Assembly: GCA_903867985.1 (NCBI GenBank)
Contig: CAIPTO010000011.1
Location: 1-41,208 of the forward strand
DNA: 41,208 bases
DNA from: an uncultured Elusimicrobia bacterium
GTDB lineage: Bacteria > Elusimicrobiota > Elusimicrobia > Elusimicrobiales > UBA9959
Reading direction: 5' to 3'
The notes under the pieces are model-generated. The model was not told the DNA's origin. It worked only from the letters and a program-made list of their open reading frames with translations, and did not search any database. The position numbers and the translations under genes were made by a program. Positions 1 to 8,323 of this stretch are shown here, piece by piece (within the stretch, counting starts at the first letter, position 1; every line of letters begins with the position of its first letter).

Positions 1-2
1 AC

Positions 3-185
3 AAGCGTCCCGGGGAAAGACCATCCATGGAGGAGGTTTATTCCCGCAAAAAAAACGGTGCAACAGCCAGTATTAAGCAGTCAGCCATCATGACATTTCT
101 AAAAAACTTAAACCATGACATTTTAACTTGCTTGCAACATCAAGACAGTGCGGCGGCAAGACAGCTAGACAGCGCGGCAGGGTAA
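3..185 (+). CDS. C-terminal fragment of an unidentified protein (5' end outside window)
   Basis: A reading frame is open from the first bases of the window to a TAA at 183-185, giving about 60 residues. It begins KRPGERPSMEEVYSRK, which faintly recalls the final RPS-x-x-E element of Ser/Thr protein kinase domains; that is only a guess because the catalytic core would lie upstream of the window. An internal ATG at 27 could start a 52-residue protein, but the frame is open through the window edge and no Shine-Dalgarno precedes that ATG. The last 16 or so residues (QHQDSAAARQLDSAAG) are written by a repeat that recurs in the synthase gene near 41.0 kb. The gene is convergent with the MFS gene, with 17 nt between the stop codons. 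Confidence 0.5.
   Translation, partial: KRPGERPSMEEVYSRKKNGATASIKQSAIMTFLKNLNHDILTCLQHQDSAAARQLDSAAG
141..180 (+). repeat. CAAGACAGCGCGGCAG-type repeat inside the 3' end of a reading frame
   Basis: Degenerate copies of a 16-bp unit, CAAGACAGCGCGGCAG, lie at 141-156 and 157-180, the second with a short internal duplication. The same unit, on the opposite strand, is present as two exact copies at 40989-41020 in the synthase gene, and in part at 35839-35860 in the phosphopantetheinyl transferase gene. Here it is translated as the C-terminal tail of the first partial gene. Confidence 0.7.
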
Positions 186-202
186 CTCCTACACTTCTTT
201 TT

Positions 203-1678
203 TTAGTCCCGGCCGGCCTCGTGTACCTGTATGTAGCGCCTGAAGATTATAAGTCCGAGCGGCGCGATTAGCGCCATAATGCCCACGATCAGCCAGATTG
301 TCTGCGAATTTCGCGGTCCCACGGCCGGGCAGTAGCGGGCCAGCAGGAAGCCGGAGATCGTCCCCACGAAGAACTTTGCCACAAAATAGGGCAGCATAGA
401 AAGGGCCAGGTAGGAGCCTTCCTGTCCTTTTGGGGCTATAGCGGCCGGGTATTCGTATAGCCGCGGAGAATAAAACGCCTCGCCTATGGAGTACAGAACC
501 ACGCACAGCACTATTGCCACATAGAGGGGGTGTACCGGGCCGGCAAGGCCAAGCCAGGTATGGCCGATCAGGTTCCCCAGATGTCCGCCGGCCAATCCCT
601 GGAAAAGCGATGGGGGCACTGCCATAAAAAATACGGATAGCGCGGTTATGGTCGTGCCGATGATAACGGTTTTATAAGCCGAGAACCTTTGCGTCAGCGC
701 GCCCACCACCGGAGCCAGGAATACGACAATCACGGCGTTAAGCAGGCCGAAGATATGGCCTATCGGCGCGCCTTCGCCCAGCTCGCGTATGGCGAACTTC
801 GGGAAAGTGTAATACATGTGGTAGAGAATAAGTTTCACGAATACCACGAAGCCGAAAAAGGCCAAAAAACGGTAGAACGTGGGCTGGGTCCAGAGGCTGG
901 AGAATATCCGTCCCCACTCTTTAAGCGCGTCGCGGCAGGAGAGAAAGAAAGCGCTCAGGAAGTTCGCCTCCGGGTATCTGGGCGTATCGGGAACAATTTT
1001 CACCCCCTCGTCCGTGGCTTCAACGCCTGCGCGCAAACCGAAGTAGGTTATCAGCAGATTGGGGATAGTGAATAGAAGGCCCAGCAGGATTATGGTCTGG
1101 TAGGTGCTTATTTGTATGCCGATAACCGGTACGGAGTAGTGACCGTATTCGCCGAGGCCGGAGCGCACCCTGTCGAAGGTCCAGGCGGCCACCGCGAAGC
1201 CTACATTCATCATGGAATAATAAATTGAGAAGGCGATGGAGCGCTGCCTCGTTGTGGAGAAGCGCTTTACCGCGGCCACCATTACCGGCGTCTGCAGCGC
1301 CTCTCCCAGGGCTAGAGGCAGCAGGCCCAGAGGCAGGGCTATCCAAGGCGCGGAGAAGAAAGACATCGTGAAACGGGCGATTACGCAGAGGCCGAAGCCG
1401 GCGAGCAGCGACTTCCGTATCCCTATCGCGTCAACCAGGGATCCCACCATCACTGTGAAAATAGTAAGTACCGAAGACCAGCTGGCTATCACGATGCCGG
1501 CGTTCTGGTCGCTTAGTCCCACGTCGGAGGACAGCCATAGACCGAGCGTGGAAGTGCCTACGAGCGCGTAGGCGGTTATGGTAAGGATCTTGGTTCCGAA
1601 GATCAGCCAAAGTTCGCGTACAGCTCCTTTTAAAACCATGAATTTGCCGATAAAGGATTCGTCTTTTGCTTCGGTCAT
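203..1678 (-). CDS. MFS-family membrane transporter
   Basis: This 491-residue, very hydrophobic protein has about 12 predicted membrane spans. After the second span it has the MFS loop signature GSLVDAIGIRKSLL. A cytoplasmic central loop (about residues 220-265) separates the two six-helix halves, as usual in the major facilitator superfamily. The substrate cannot be read from sequence; the POT peptide-transporter ExxERF signature was not seen. The start is the ATG at 1678: a Shine-Dalgarno GGAGGA at 1690-1685 sits 6 nt before it, and that site lies inside the longer frame starting with TTG at 1699, so the longer frame is not the real start. The leader is a nearly exact duplicate of the one before the gene at 11878. 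Downstream of an OPT transporter and a peptidase on the same strand, it may belong to a peptide or amino acid transport set. Confidence 0.85.
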   Translation of the reverse strand: MTEAKDESFIGKFMVLKGAVRELWLIFGTKILTITAYALVGTSTLGLWLSSDVGLSDQNAGIVIASWSSVLTIFTVMVGSLVDAIGIRKSLLAGFGLCVIARFTMSFFSAPWIALPLGLLPLALGEALQTPVMVAAVKRFSTTRQRSIAFSIYYSMMNVGFAVAAWTFDRVRSGLGEYGHYSVPVIGIQISTYQTIILLGLLFTIPNLLITYFGLRAGVEATDEGVKIVPDTPRYPEANFLSAFFLSCRDALKEWGRIFSSLWTQPTFYRFLAFFGFVVFVKLILYHMYYTFPKFAIRELGEGAPIGHIFGLLNAVIVVFLAPVVGALTQRFSAYKTVIIGTTITALSVFFMAVPPSLFQGLAGGHLGNLIGHTWLGLAGPVHPLYVAIVLCVVLYSIGEAFYSPRLYEYPAAIAPKGQEGSYLALSMLPYFVAKFFVGTISGFLLARYCPAVGPRNSQTIWLIVGIMALIAPLGLIIFRRYIQVHEAGRD

Positions 1679-1776
1679 ATAATGTCCTCCAAAATACAAT
1701 TCAGGGTAAGGGGTATAGGGTTCAGGGTTTAGGGATGGCGTTTCATTATAACTCTACCCTCCACCCTATCCCCTAT
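1679..1776 (-). promoter_or_regulatory. Duplicated leader cassette (copy 1): heptamer fold-back, TATAAT and Shine-Dalgarno
   Basis: Read on the minus strand, this segment matches 11785-11877 almost base for base and the match stops at the start codon. The main difference is a 7-bp insertion or deletion. It contains G-rich heptamers (1754-1774) and their complementary counterparts (1701-1735), a TATAAT at 1750-1745 between the two arms, and GGAGGA at 1690-1685. It could act as a portable promoter and ribosome-binding leader, or it could be a repeat that happened to land before both genes. Confidence 0.75.
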
Positions 1777-1783
1777 TTTCTTT

Positions 1784-3961
1784 TTATACCGGGTTTCGTT
1801 TTTTCTTTTTGGCCAGCATGTATAACCATAAGGCCAGAGCCAGGTAGAGAGTTGTTGAGAGGCCCGCTTCAAAACCGAAATTCCCCTCCGCCGGATGACG
1901 CAGCGTAAGCGTCTTGTCCAAACCTACTACGGTCAGCAGCGCCAGCAGTATGCCGGTCAGCGCGTCGCCGGCTATAAGGCCGGATGAGAAAAGGGAGCCG
2001 GGGTCGTGTTCCTCTTCCGGGGCGCCGCCTTTGTGTCGGGTTACAAGCCAGGAGATAAGTCCTCCCAATAGTATCATGGGCCAGTTGGTTATAGGCAGAT
2101 ACAGGCCGATAGCGAAAGCCAGGGCCGAGATGCCGCAGAACTCACAAATGAGGCCTATAGCGCCGCCAAGGCACAAGAGCAGCCAGGGCAGGTTGCCGCC
2201 GGTCGCCCCCTCCACCAGATTAGCCATCAGCTGGGCCTGCGGAGCTTCAAGCGGATTCGGATGGGCCGCGGTAGGTGCGCCGAAACCGAAGGCGGCGTAC
2301 AGGACGAGCAGAATGAATCCTGAGCGCACAGCTGACACCAGCGTGCCGGAAATCTGCGCTACCTGTACCTTCCAGGGCGTGGCGCCTATCAGCGCCGCGG
2401 TTTTCAGGTCCTGGGACAGGTCACCCGAGAGAGAGATGGCGATGCAGATGACAGCACCAGCCATAATGGCCGCGATCCTGGTCGCGGCCGGGTCCTTGCC
2501 CAGAAACACGAACAGCAGCGTCACCGACAGCAGCGCGGTTATGGTCATGCCGGAGACGGGTTGGTTGGTGGTGCCGATAAGTCCCACCATGCGGGCGCTG
2601 ACCGCCACAAAAAACATGCAGAAGATTATAACGATAATCGCTTCCCAGAAAGTCAGATCGAATACCGGGAGCAGCCACAGGAGCAGGAACATTGATATTA
2701 CGCCCGCTATCACCATGCCGAGCGGCATATCCTGCTCGATGCGCAGGAATTTGTGGCACACTTTGGCCGCCCCCCGTGATATCGCCCAGAAACTGAATCC
2801 CAATATTATCGCGCCGGCCGATCCCGCGACGAAAACTCTTGTAACAATTCCGGCTAGGAGTCTCAGCGCCGCGTCCCAGGAGTCGGGGCCCAGCGACCAG
2901 GGGATTTCAAAAGCGAAAATACCTATGATGGCGCCCAGAGCGCCGCCCGCGTAAATCAGGGCGCGGCTTTCATAATCCTTGTCGGTCTTCTTCTGCGCGC
3001 CTTCCACATACTCCGCCTTCACGGTCACGGCCCTTACGGTCTGGCTTATGGAGGAGACGATATCCGGCAGTGAGCGGATCACACTGATGAGGCCGCCGAA
3101 AGCCACGCCGCCCGCGCCGATGTATCTTACGTAGTTAACCCGCAGGTCCGAGGTGGTCATATCCATTATCGGCACAAGGCCGGGGGCGATGATGTTGGCT
3201 CCGCCGAAGGCGTCTATCATGGGGATGATGACCCAGTAACCGAACATGCCGCCTGCGAACATTACAGCGGAGATGCGAATACCCACCAGGTAACCGACAC
3301 CAAGGAATAAAGGCGAGATCTCGTAGCCGAAACCGGCTTTATGGAGCTTGGGAAAAGTGAACATCACGGTGTCCTTAAACAGCTGGAAGCCTGACATCAG
3401 GAACTTGAAAACGCCGCCGGTGAGGATTCCCAGGAAGACCGGCTTTGCCGAAGCCCCGCCTTTGTCCCCGGCGATAAGCACCTTGGCGCAGGCGCTGCCC
3501 TCGGGGAACGGCAGATTCTTATGCTCTTTGACCATCAGGGAGTGGCGCAGCGGGATCATCATCAAGAGGCCCAGGATGCCGCCGGTCAGGCCCAGCAGGA
3601 ACACTGTGGAGTTTGAGATCTTGCCGCCCATAAAAATGAGCGCCGGCACGGTGAAGATGATGGCCGCGGCCAGTGACTCGCCGGTAGAGGCGAAGGCGTG
3701 CACGATGTTGTTCTCCAGGATGGTTCCCTGCCTGTTGAAGAATCTGGGCAGGATATACTTCAAGGTGGCCATGGAGATTATGGCTGAGGGGATGGAGGCT
3801 GAGACCGTCATGCCAATTTTCAGGCCCAGGTAAGCGTTGGCTGCGTTGAAAATCAGTGAAAGAATAAATCCCAGCACCACCGCCTGCACGGTGAATTCCG
3901 GGATGGCAGAGCCTGAATCGATATAAGGCTTGAAATTATAATCAGATTTTTTTTCGGTCAT
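1784..3961 (-). CDS. OPT-family oligopeptide transporter
   Basis: This 725-residue polytopic protein, with roughly 16 hydrophobic segments, matches the prokaryotic oligopeptide transporter (OPT) family, proton-coupled importers of short peptides or metal chelates. Supporting features are the N-terminal AVVLGFILSLIFNAANAYLG helix, the conserved NQPVSGMTITALL stretch in the middle, the paired GGxxG-rich helices, and a length usual for the family. The start chosen is the ATG at 3961 (MTEKKSDYNF). The frame continues upstream into the preceding peptidase gene, but that would add a hydrophilic tail overlapping its coding sequence. No clear Shine-Dalgarno is visible, so the start is moderately sure. 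The peptidase gene ends 11 nt upstream, so the two are probably co-transcribed: imported peptides would meet the peptidase in the cytoplasm. Confidence 0.88.
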   Translation of the reverse strand: MTEKKSDYNFKPYIDSGSAIPEFTVQAVVLGFILSLIFNAANAYLGLKIGMTVSASIPSAIISMATLKYILPRFFNRQGTILENNIVHAFASTGESLAAAIIFTVPALIFMGGKISNSTVFLLGLTGGILGLLMMIPLRHSLMVKEHKNLPFPEGSACAKVLIAGDKGGASAKPVFLGILTGGVFKFLMSGFQLFKDTVMFTFPKLHKAGFGYEISPLFLGVGYLVGIRISAVMFAGGMFGYWVIIPMIDAFGGANIIAPGLVPIMDMTTSDLRVNYVRYIGAGGVAFGGLISVIRSLPDIVSSISQTVRAVTVKAEYVEGAQKKTDKDYESRALIYAGGALGAIIGIFAFEIPWSLGPDSWDAALRLLAGIVTRVFVAGSAGAIILGFSFWAISRGAAKVCHKFLRIEQDMPLGMVIAGVISMFLLLWLLPVFDLTFWEAIIVIIFCMFFVAVSARMVGLIGTTNQPVSGMTITALLSVTLLFVFLGKDPAATRIAAIMAGAVICIAISLSGDLSQDLKTAALIGATPWKVQVAQISGTLVSAVRSGFILLVLYAAFGFGAPTAAHPNPLEAPQAQLMANLVEGATGGNLPWLLLCLGGAIGLICEFCGISALAFAIGLYLPITNWPMILLGGLISWLVTRHKGGAPEEEHDPGSLFSSGLIAGDALTGILLALLTVVGLDKTLTLRHPAEGNFGFEAGLSTTLYLALALWLYMLAKKKKRNPV

Positions 3962-3972
3962 AAATTGTGAAT

Positions 3973-5124
3973 TTAAAACCTGGCGGAGCTTACTATTCTC
4001 ACGGCCAGGCGGGCGCAATTAAAAAAATCTTTGAGGTCCAGGTATTCTCCGGTGGTGTGAACTTCTCTCATGCCGGTGGCGAGTATCGGCGCTTCGATGC
4101 CGTGGCCGCACATTATATTGGCGTCGGTGCCGCCGCCTGAGGCGAAGGTTTTCATCTTAATGCCCATATCCTTCATTCCTGCCGCGATAAGCGGCAGTAC
4201 CGGGTTGCTCCGGCCGATAGCCAATCCGGGAAATTTGCGCTCAACAAGAAACTCGTAACTGGGCTTCAGTGTTTTGCCTTTTACCCTGATAAACGCCTTG
4301 CGCACGGCTTTTTTAAAGCAGTCCTCCATATGTGAGGTCTGTTTTACTAGTTTTAAAAGGTTGTGGCTGCGGACCTCGCCCTTCATCTCAACCAGAGACG
4401 GGATGATGTTGATGGCGTTGCCGCCGCTTATAAAACCTATATTCGCGGTGGTCTGGTAATCTATTCGTCCGAGTTTCATGCCCGCTATGGCTTTTGAAAC
4501 CACTTCTATGGCCGAGATACCCCGCTCTGGCGCGACGCCTGAATGGGCGGCTATTCCGTAGACGCGAATATCCATCCTGTTGGAGGCCGGCGCTTCAGTG
4601 ATGACGCACTCCAGCGAGCGCTCATTGTCTAAAATCAAGCCATAGCGCGCTTGTATCTTGGAGTAATCCAGATATTTCGCGCCCAGCAGCGCCATCTCCT
4701 CGCTTATGGTGAAGACCACCTCTATGGGCGGGTGCGGGATATTATTGTCCTGCAGCATTTTTATGGTTTCAAGTATTATGGCGATTCCGGACTTGCAGTC
4801 GGCGCCCAGTATAGTTGAGCCGTCGGAGGTCACGCGGTCGGGGTGGATCACCGGTTTTACTTTCCCGGCCGGGCCGACTGTATCCATGTGGGCGGATAAA
4901 AGGAATGGGGCGCTGTCCGTCGTGCCTTTGAATCTGGCAATAAGATTGCCGGTGTTGCCGCCGATCTTTTCCCCGGCATTGTCATGGTGAACTTCCGCGC
5001 CCAGAGTTTTAAGCGAGCGGTCAAGGTAGCGGGCGACGCCGGCTTCCTGCCCGGAGAGAGAGCTTATCTTGGCCAGTTCCACGAAGGTCTGGACCATGCG
5101 CTTTTCATTTATCTCAAAATCCAT
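3973..5124 (-). CDS. M20-family zinc peptidase (PepT-like)
   Basis: This 383-residue protein has the metal-site motifs of the M20 family in order: SAHMDTVGP (first His and catalytic Asp), GADCKSGIA (bridging Asp), TISEEMALLGAK (catalytic Glu and metal Glu), and near the C-terminus GGGTDANIMCGHG and REVHTTGEY (last metal His). The insertion between the two halves of the catalytic domain (about residues 180-290, starting at RMDIRVYGIAAHSG) corresponds to the dimerisation domain. The layout is closest to the PepT/M20B tripeptidases, so aminopeptidase action on short peptides is likely; other M20 substrates cannot be excluded. It is encoded directly upstream of the OPT transporter, which fits peptide catabolism. 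No Shine-Dalgarno is evident before the ATG; an AT-rich TAAATAAT lies just upstream. Confidence 0.88.
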   Translation of the reverse strand: MDFEINEKRMVQTFVELAKISSLSGQEAGVARYLDRSLKTLGAEVHHDNAGEKIGGNTGNLIARFKGTTDSAPFLLSAHMDTVGPAGKVKPVIHPDRVTSDGSTILGADCKSGIAIILETIKMLQDNNIPHPPIEVVFTISEEMALLGAKYLDYSKIQARYGLILDNERSLECVITEAPASNRMDIRVYGIAAHSGVAPERGISAIEVVSKAIAGMKLGRIDYQTTANIGFISGGNAINIIPSLVEMKGEVRSHNLLKLVKQTSHMEDCFKKAVRKAFIRVKGKTLKPSYEFLVERKFPGLAIGRSNPVLPLIAAGMKDMGIKMKTFASGGGTDANIMCGHGIEAPILATGMREVHTTGEYLDLKDFFNCARLAVRIVSSARF

Positions 5125-5164
5125 TAAGGTCTATTATTTAAATTTTTTAAATGAATAACAATAG

Positions 5165-5315
5165 CTTAGATGTAAAGCAGGTTAGACGCAAAGCGATCCG
5201 GCGACCGTAAGATGCAGGGCCACTTAGCAGTTTAGAAGTAAAGCGATACAGCAATTTAGCTGGATTGCTTTGCATCCAGATTGCTTTGCCTCTAGACGGG
5301 CTTTGCCTCTAAAAG
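5165..5315 (-). repeat. Intergenic fold-back repeat of the TTAGAnGnAAAGC family
   Basis: The gap between the divergent peptidase and phosphatase genes is filled by variants of TTAGACGCAAAGCGATCC (5171-5200, 5231-5260), followed by complementary variants such as GATTGCTTTGCATCC (5263-5278) and GCTTTGCCTCTAGA. The left and right halves are imperfect inverted copies, so the segment could fold into a long hairpin. No open reading frame of interest lies in it. The phosphatase promoter follows at its right edge. Confidence 0.7.
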
Positions 5316-5327
5316 GTTGTGGAATGA

Positions 5328-5333
5328 TATAAT
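5328..5333 (+). promoter_or_regulatory. Putative -10 box of a leaderless transcript
   Basis: A perfect TATAAT ends 7 nt before the ATG at 5341 and no Shine-Dalgarno is present. If transcription begins about 7 nt after the -10 box, the mRNA would start at or next to the AUG. No good -35 element is visible. The same arrangement precedes dtd and the hydrogenase operon. Confidence 0.45.
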
Positions 5334-5340
5334 TCTTCCC

Positions 5341-6060
5341 ATGACCTTAAAGAAAAAAAATTCTGGTTCAATATTGGTCCTCGCGCTCCTCCTGAGCGCC
5401 TGCGGCGGAAATAATCTGGCTTCACCGGTAAGCCGCATTCTGCATAAGTTCCAAAAGCCGGCCTATGTCAGCTCAGAAGTTTTTAAATCAGCCCAATTCC
5501 CCCCGCCCCCGGCCAACGGTTCTGCGGAGCAAAAAGCTGACATCGCGGCAGTTCTGGAGCTGCAGCAAAAAAGGACTGAAGCCGATTGTGCCAGAGCCCT
5601 AGCCACGGCCAACGCTAATTATGATTTTTTTTGGGGCGATAAAAACCCCTTCCCCGCCCCGCTGCCGGATAAGGTAAAGGATTTTTTCAGGCGCCTTGAT
5701 TATGACGCCGGCGAATCCGTGAACGTTATGAAAAACAAATTTGAGCGGCCCCGGCCATACATCGCCTACAAGGAAGCCGAGCCGTGTATCAAAAAGAGCG
5801 GCGGCTATTCCTATCCCAGCGGCCACTCCTCCTACTCCAGGATCTTCGCGAACGTGCTGGGCGATATAATCCCCTCGCGTAAGGAAGAATTCATCAGAAA
5901 GGCGGATGGGATAGCGGCTGACCGGGTTCTCGGCGGAGTGCATTATCCGACCGATGTGGCCGCCGGTAAAATTTTCGGAGACGAATTTCACGCCCAGCTC
6001 CTGAAAAGCCCCGCCTATGTTCAGGATATAGAGAAAATGAAGGCTCTTCTGTTGCGATGA
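5341..6060 (+). CDS. Lipoprotein PAP2/class A acid phosphatase
   Basis: This 239-residue protein starts with a lipoprotein signal: basic residues (LKKKN), a hydrophobic stretch, and a lipobox LLSAC about 20 residues in, so it should be tethered on the periplasmic side. The three phosphatase signature motifs of the PAP2/class A non-specific acid phosphatase family are present in order: K-x6-RP as KNKFERPRPY, PSGH as SYPSGHSS, and the third motif as DRVLGGVHYPTD, where Arg replaces the usual SR pair as DR. It should hydrolyse phosphomonoesters, possibly releasing phosphate outside the cytoplasm. The start is the ATG at 5341, which begins the signal peptide; a TTG 24 nt upstream would spoil it. 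The gene stands alone, divergent from the peptidase gene. Confidence 0.9.
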   Translation: MTLKKKNSGSILVLALLLSACGGNNLASPVSRILHKFQKPAYVSSEVFKSAQFPPPPANGSAEQKADIAAVLELQQKRTEADCARALATANANYDFFWGDKNPFPAPLPDKVKDFFRRLDYDAGESVNVMKNKFERPRPYIAYKEAEPCIKKSGGYSYPSGHSSYSRIFANVLGDIIPSRKEEFIRKADGIAADRVLGGVHYPTDVAAGKIFGDEFHAQLLKSPAYVQDIEKMKALLLR

Positions 6061-6228
6061 TATTCTGATGCAACCAAAATCGGGCCCAGCGCAGCCGGAT
6101 AAATCATAAACAAACCGGATAGTTCTTAAGCGCTCCGATCGTTAAAATGAATCCGCACTGCCGTGCCGTCCTAAGTTACTCTTTCTTTGGGATGAAACAG
6201 ACAATATCGCTGCGGCTATCTTTGCCGC

Positions 6229-7065
6229 TCAGGTGTCGGCAGAAAAGTTGCTGCATTTTTTGCACATGTCCAGAGTATAGCGGCCCGATAACGCCGCTTT
6301 GCGAAGCGGCCTGCTGTGGGCCATTATTTCGGAAAGCGATTCTTTTGTGAGATCTCCGAGGTTGGTGGTTTTTAACGCGTCTTGACAGCAAAGATGTACG
6401 ATTCCGTTGTATCCTATTATTGGTTGTGCCGCCTGTGAACATCCTCCAAGGAGATGCTTTGACAACCATCGCAGAACCTTGCTGAAGGGCTGCTGGTTTA
6501 CCTTAACCAGACCGCCGCGGTTTAACAAGTGCAATTCTTTCGCCTGCTGAAAGCGCACCTTCGGAAAAGCCGCGAAACGCGCGGCCGCATCCGGCCGGTT
6601 GTCATGATCCGTGACTACGATATAATCAACTCCGGCCCGATCCAGGCTTTCATACACGGCTGCGGTCAGCAGATCACCATTAGTGTATACGCGATGCAAG
6701 GCTTGGGGAAGTTTGGCTTTTGCGCGGCTTATGAACCAAGGCAGACGGGTGTCCAGCAGCGGTTCGCCATAAAATGCGTATTCAACTACGCCCGAAAAGT
6801 CCATATCACATAAATCGTCAATGACCTTGTCAAACAATTCTTCAGACATTTTCCCGGAGCGCGGAGGCATGGAGGATACGGGGCAATAACTGCATTTGCG
6901 ATTGCAGGGTTCCATCAACTCAAAGGACACTCCGCGTAAAAACGTCCAGTCGTCGTGTTTTAACCAACCAATACATCTGGAATAGCAAGTGTATGCGAAA
7001 GCAAACCATTCTTGATCCAATTTCATGATGGACATTATTCTCAACCCTATACGCTTGATATCCAT
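6229..7065 (-). CDS. Radical SAM protein with SPASM-like C-terminus
   Basis: This 278-residue protein carries the radical SAM cluster motif CNRKCSYC (C54, C58, C61), the glycine-rich YGEPLLD segment and YTNGDLL, as in the SPASM-type radical SAM enzymes. The C-terminal third has further cysteines (GGCSQ, HLCCQD and a final CKKC) that could bind one auxiliary Fe-S cluster, a SPASM or twitch arrangement. Members modify peptides, sugars or lipids; no peptide precursor or partner enzyme is evident beside it, so the substrate is unknown. The start at 7065 has GGAG nine nucleotides upstream. It is convergent with the phosphatase, with 168 nt between the genes where nothing else is seen. Confidence 0.82.
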   Translation of the reverse strand: MDIKRIGLRIMSIMKLDQEWFAFAYTCYSRCIGWLKHDDWTFLRGVSFELMEPCNRKCSYCPVSSMPPRSGKMSEELFDKVIDDLCDMDFSGVVEYAFYGEPLLDTRLPWFISRAKAKLPQALHRVYTNGDLLTAAVYESLDRAGVDYIVVTDHDNRPDAAARFAAFPKVRFQQAKELHLLNRGGLVKVNQQPFSKVLRWLSKHLLGGCSQAAQPIIGYNGIVHLCCQDALKTTNLGDLTKESLSEIMAHSRPLRKAALSGRYTLDMCKKCSNFSADT

Positions 7066-7161
7066 TATCTTATCTCCAAATTCAGTTTGATGTCAGAAAG
7101 TGCCGGGATAGCCGCAGGTATCTATGAGAGATTTTAACATTTTGAGAAGCGCCTTAGAACA

Positions 7162-7680
7162 TCAGCGGGGTGTGAGCTTTTTTATTATATTTGCGGCGCG
7201 CGGGAATTGTTTCAGAAGTTTTTCCTGAACGGCGAGTTCAAAGTCGGAAAAATCAAAGCCCGGGGCCACGGTGCAGCCCGCGAACGAGAAGCCGCTGCCC
7301 GGTTCCGTATATGCCCCGAACCAGCATCCGGCCGGAACCACATGCTGGAACTTATGCCCGGCCTTTATGTCAGGCCCGAGCGTAGAATACTCAGTTCTTC
7401 CGTCGGGCAATATCTGCGCCAAAGTAAGCGGTCCGCCCAGGTAAAAATGCCACACCTCGTCGGACTTTATCCGGTGCAGCGCGGATTTACTCCCTTCAGG
7501 CAGAAGGAAATATATGGCTGTCGAGCAGTTGCGCGCGCCGCCAAAGGCGCTTCCCAGCGCGCCCGCGGGTATCGTTTTGCCGGATCGGTAACTCTCCCTG
7601 AAATAACCGCCCTCCGGATGCGGCTTCAGCTTATAGAGCCGTATTAATTCCGTTATCGCGCCGGTATCAGATTTTTTCAT
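7162..7680 (-). CDS. DUF985-type cupin protein
   Basis: This 172-residue cupin opens with the family-typical LIRLYKLKPHPEGGYFRESYRS. It contains STAIYFLLPEG, the histidine-bearing ALHRIKSDEVWHFYLGGPL and a later GHKFQHVVPAGCWFGA, the two cupin half-motifs, and APGFDFSDFELA near the end. This is the DUF985/cupin-5 family, of uncertain biochemical role. The start ATG lies 14 nt inside the end of dtd, so the two genes overlap and translation is probably coupled. No Shine-Dalgarno other than dtd coding sequence is available. Confidence 0.88.
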   Translation of the reverse strand: MKKSDTGAITELIRLYKLKPHPEGGYFRESYRSGKTIPAGALGSAFGGARNCSTAIYFLLPEGSKSALHRIKSDEVWHFYLGGPLTLAQILPDGRTEYSTLGPDIKAGHKFQHVVPAGCWFGAYTEPGSGFSFAGCTVAPGFDFSDFELAVQEKLLKQFPRAANIIKKLTPR

Positions 7681-8131
7681 TTCGCGCCGTATCCCGCGTG
7701 TCCAGCATTATCGTTACAGGACCATCGTTGATTATCTCTACTGTCATGTCCGCGGCGAAGACGCCGGTTTTTACTTTTATCCCTTTGGCGGCGAGGCAGC
7801 TGACGAAATACTCGTAGAGCCTGTTGGCTTCCGGGGGTTTGGCGGCAGCGGTGAAATCGGGGCGTCGGCCTTTGGCGGCGTCGGCGTAGAGCGTGAATTG
7901 AGAGACCACCAGGGCCTCGCCTTTTACATCAAGGAGAGAATGATCAAATTTACCTTCAGAGTTGGAAAAAATACGCAGGTTTGCCGTTTTGTCGGCTAAA
8001 AATTCCGCATCTTTTTCCGCGTCACCTTCCCCCACCCCGAGAAATATTGCGTAGCCTGGGCCGGTGTTGCTGTGTGTCGCGCCGGCTATTTCCACGGCGG
8101 CTCGTTTAACTCTTTGTATCAGTGCTCGCAT
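7667..8131 (-). CDS. dtd: D-aminoacyl-tRNA deacylase
   Basis: This 154-residue protein has the two active-site signatures of DTD: SQFTLYAD in the middle and NDGPVTIMLDT (Gly-cisPro type loop) near the C-terminus, plus the N-terminal MRALIQRVKRAAVEI. The enzyme clears D-amino acids and misloaded glycine from tRNA in the cytoplasm. The length is normal. It is the first gene of a two-gene unit with the DUF985 cupin. A TATAAT lies only 6 nt before the ATG and there is no Shine-Dalgarno, so a leaderless message is likely. Confidence 0.95.
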   Translation of the reverse strand: MRALIQRVKRAAVEIAGATHSNTGPGYAIFLGVGEGDAEKDAEFLADKTANLRIFSNSEGKFDHSLLDVKGEALVVSQFTLYADAAKGRRPDFTAAAKPPEANRLYEYFVSCLAAKGIKVKTGVFAADMTVEIINDGPVTIMLDTRDTARNEKI

Positions 8132-8137
8132 TGTCCA

Positions 8138-8143
8138 ATTATA
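8138..8143 (-). promoter_or_regulatory. Putative -10 box of dtd (leaderless)
   Basis: On the minus strand TATAAT is followed by TGGACA and then the ATG of dtd, with no Shine-Dalgarno between. The -35 region is not close to consensus. Confidence 0.45.
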
Positions 8144-8261
8144 ATTAATTTCCGCTGATCATTGCAGCATTATCGGCATTAGCGGACGGTTAACCGGTTT
8201 TTTGAGCTGTTTTTGGCCAGGGGAACTATTATATTATAGGATTGAAAAGTGGTTTTTCTAG

Positions 8262-8267
8262 TATAAT
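8262..8267 (+). promoter_or_regulatory. Putative -10 box for the RAM-domain gene
   Basis: TATAAT at 8262-8267 lies 56 nt before the ATG at 8324, with TTGAAA at 8242-8247; the spacer is short (14 nt), so the -35 assignment is doubtful. Unlike the leaderless cases nearby, the message would carry a normal leader with an AGGAG Shine-Dalgarno at 8311-8315. Confidence 0.35.
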
Positions 8268-8323
8268 ATTTCAGGACTCAGGCCGCTGTATTACGCCCGT
8301 GCCTTCTATAAGGAGAACATTTT

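Noticed and set aside
1914-2954. 346-aa plus-strand open frame opposite the OPT transporter
   Set aside because: It is antisense to a gene with clear family motifs, has a Pro/Ser/Arg-rich composition typical of shadow frames, and has no ribosome site. The same holds for long frames at 10602-11552, 12154-13107, 25396-26130 and 31017-31565.
6147-6350. Small plus-strand gene between the phosphatase and the radical SAM gene
   Set aside because: Most of it lies antisense to the radical SAM coding sequence and it lacks a ribosome site; its Cys-rich translation comes from the opposite frame.
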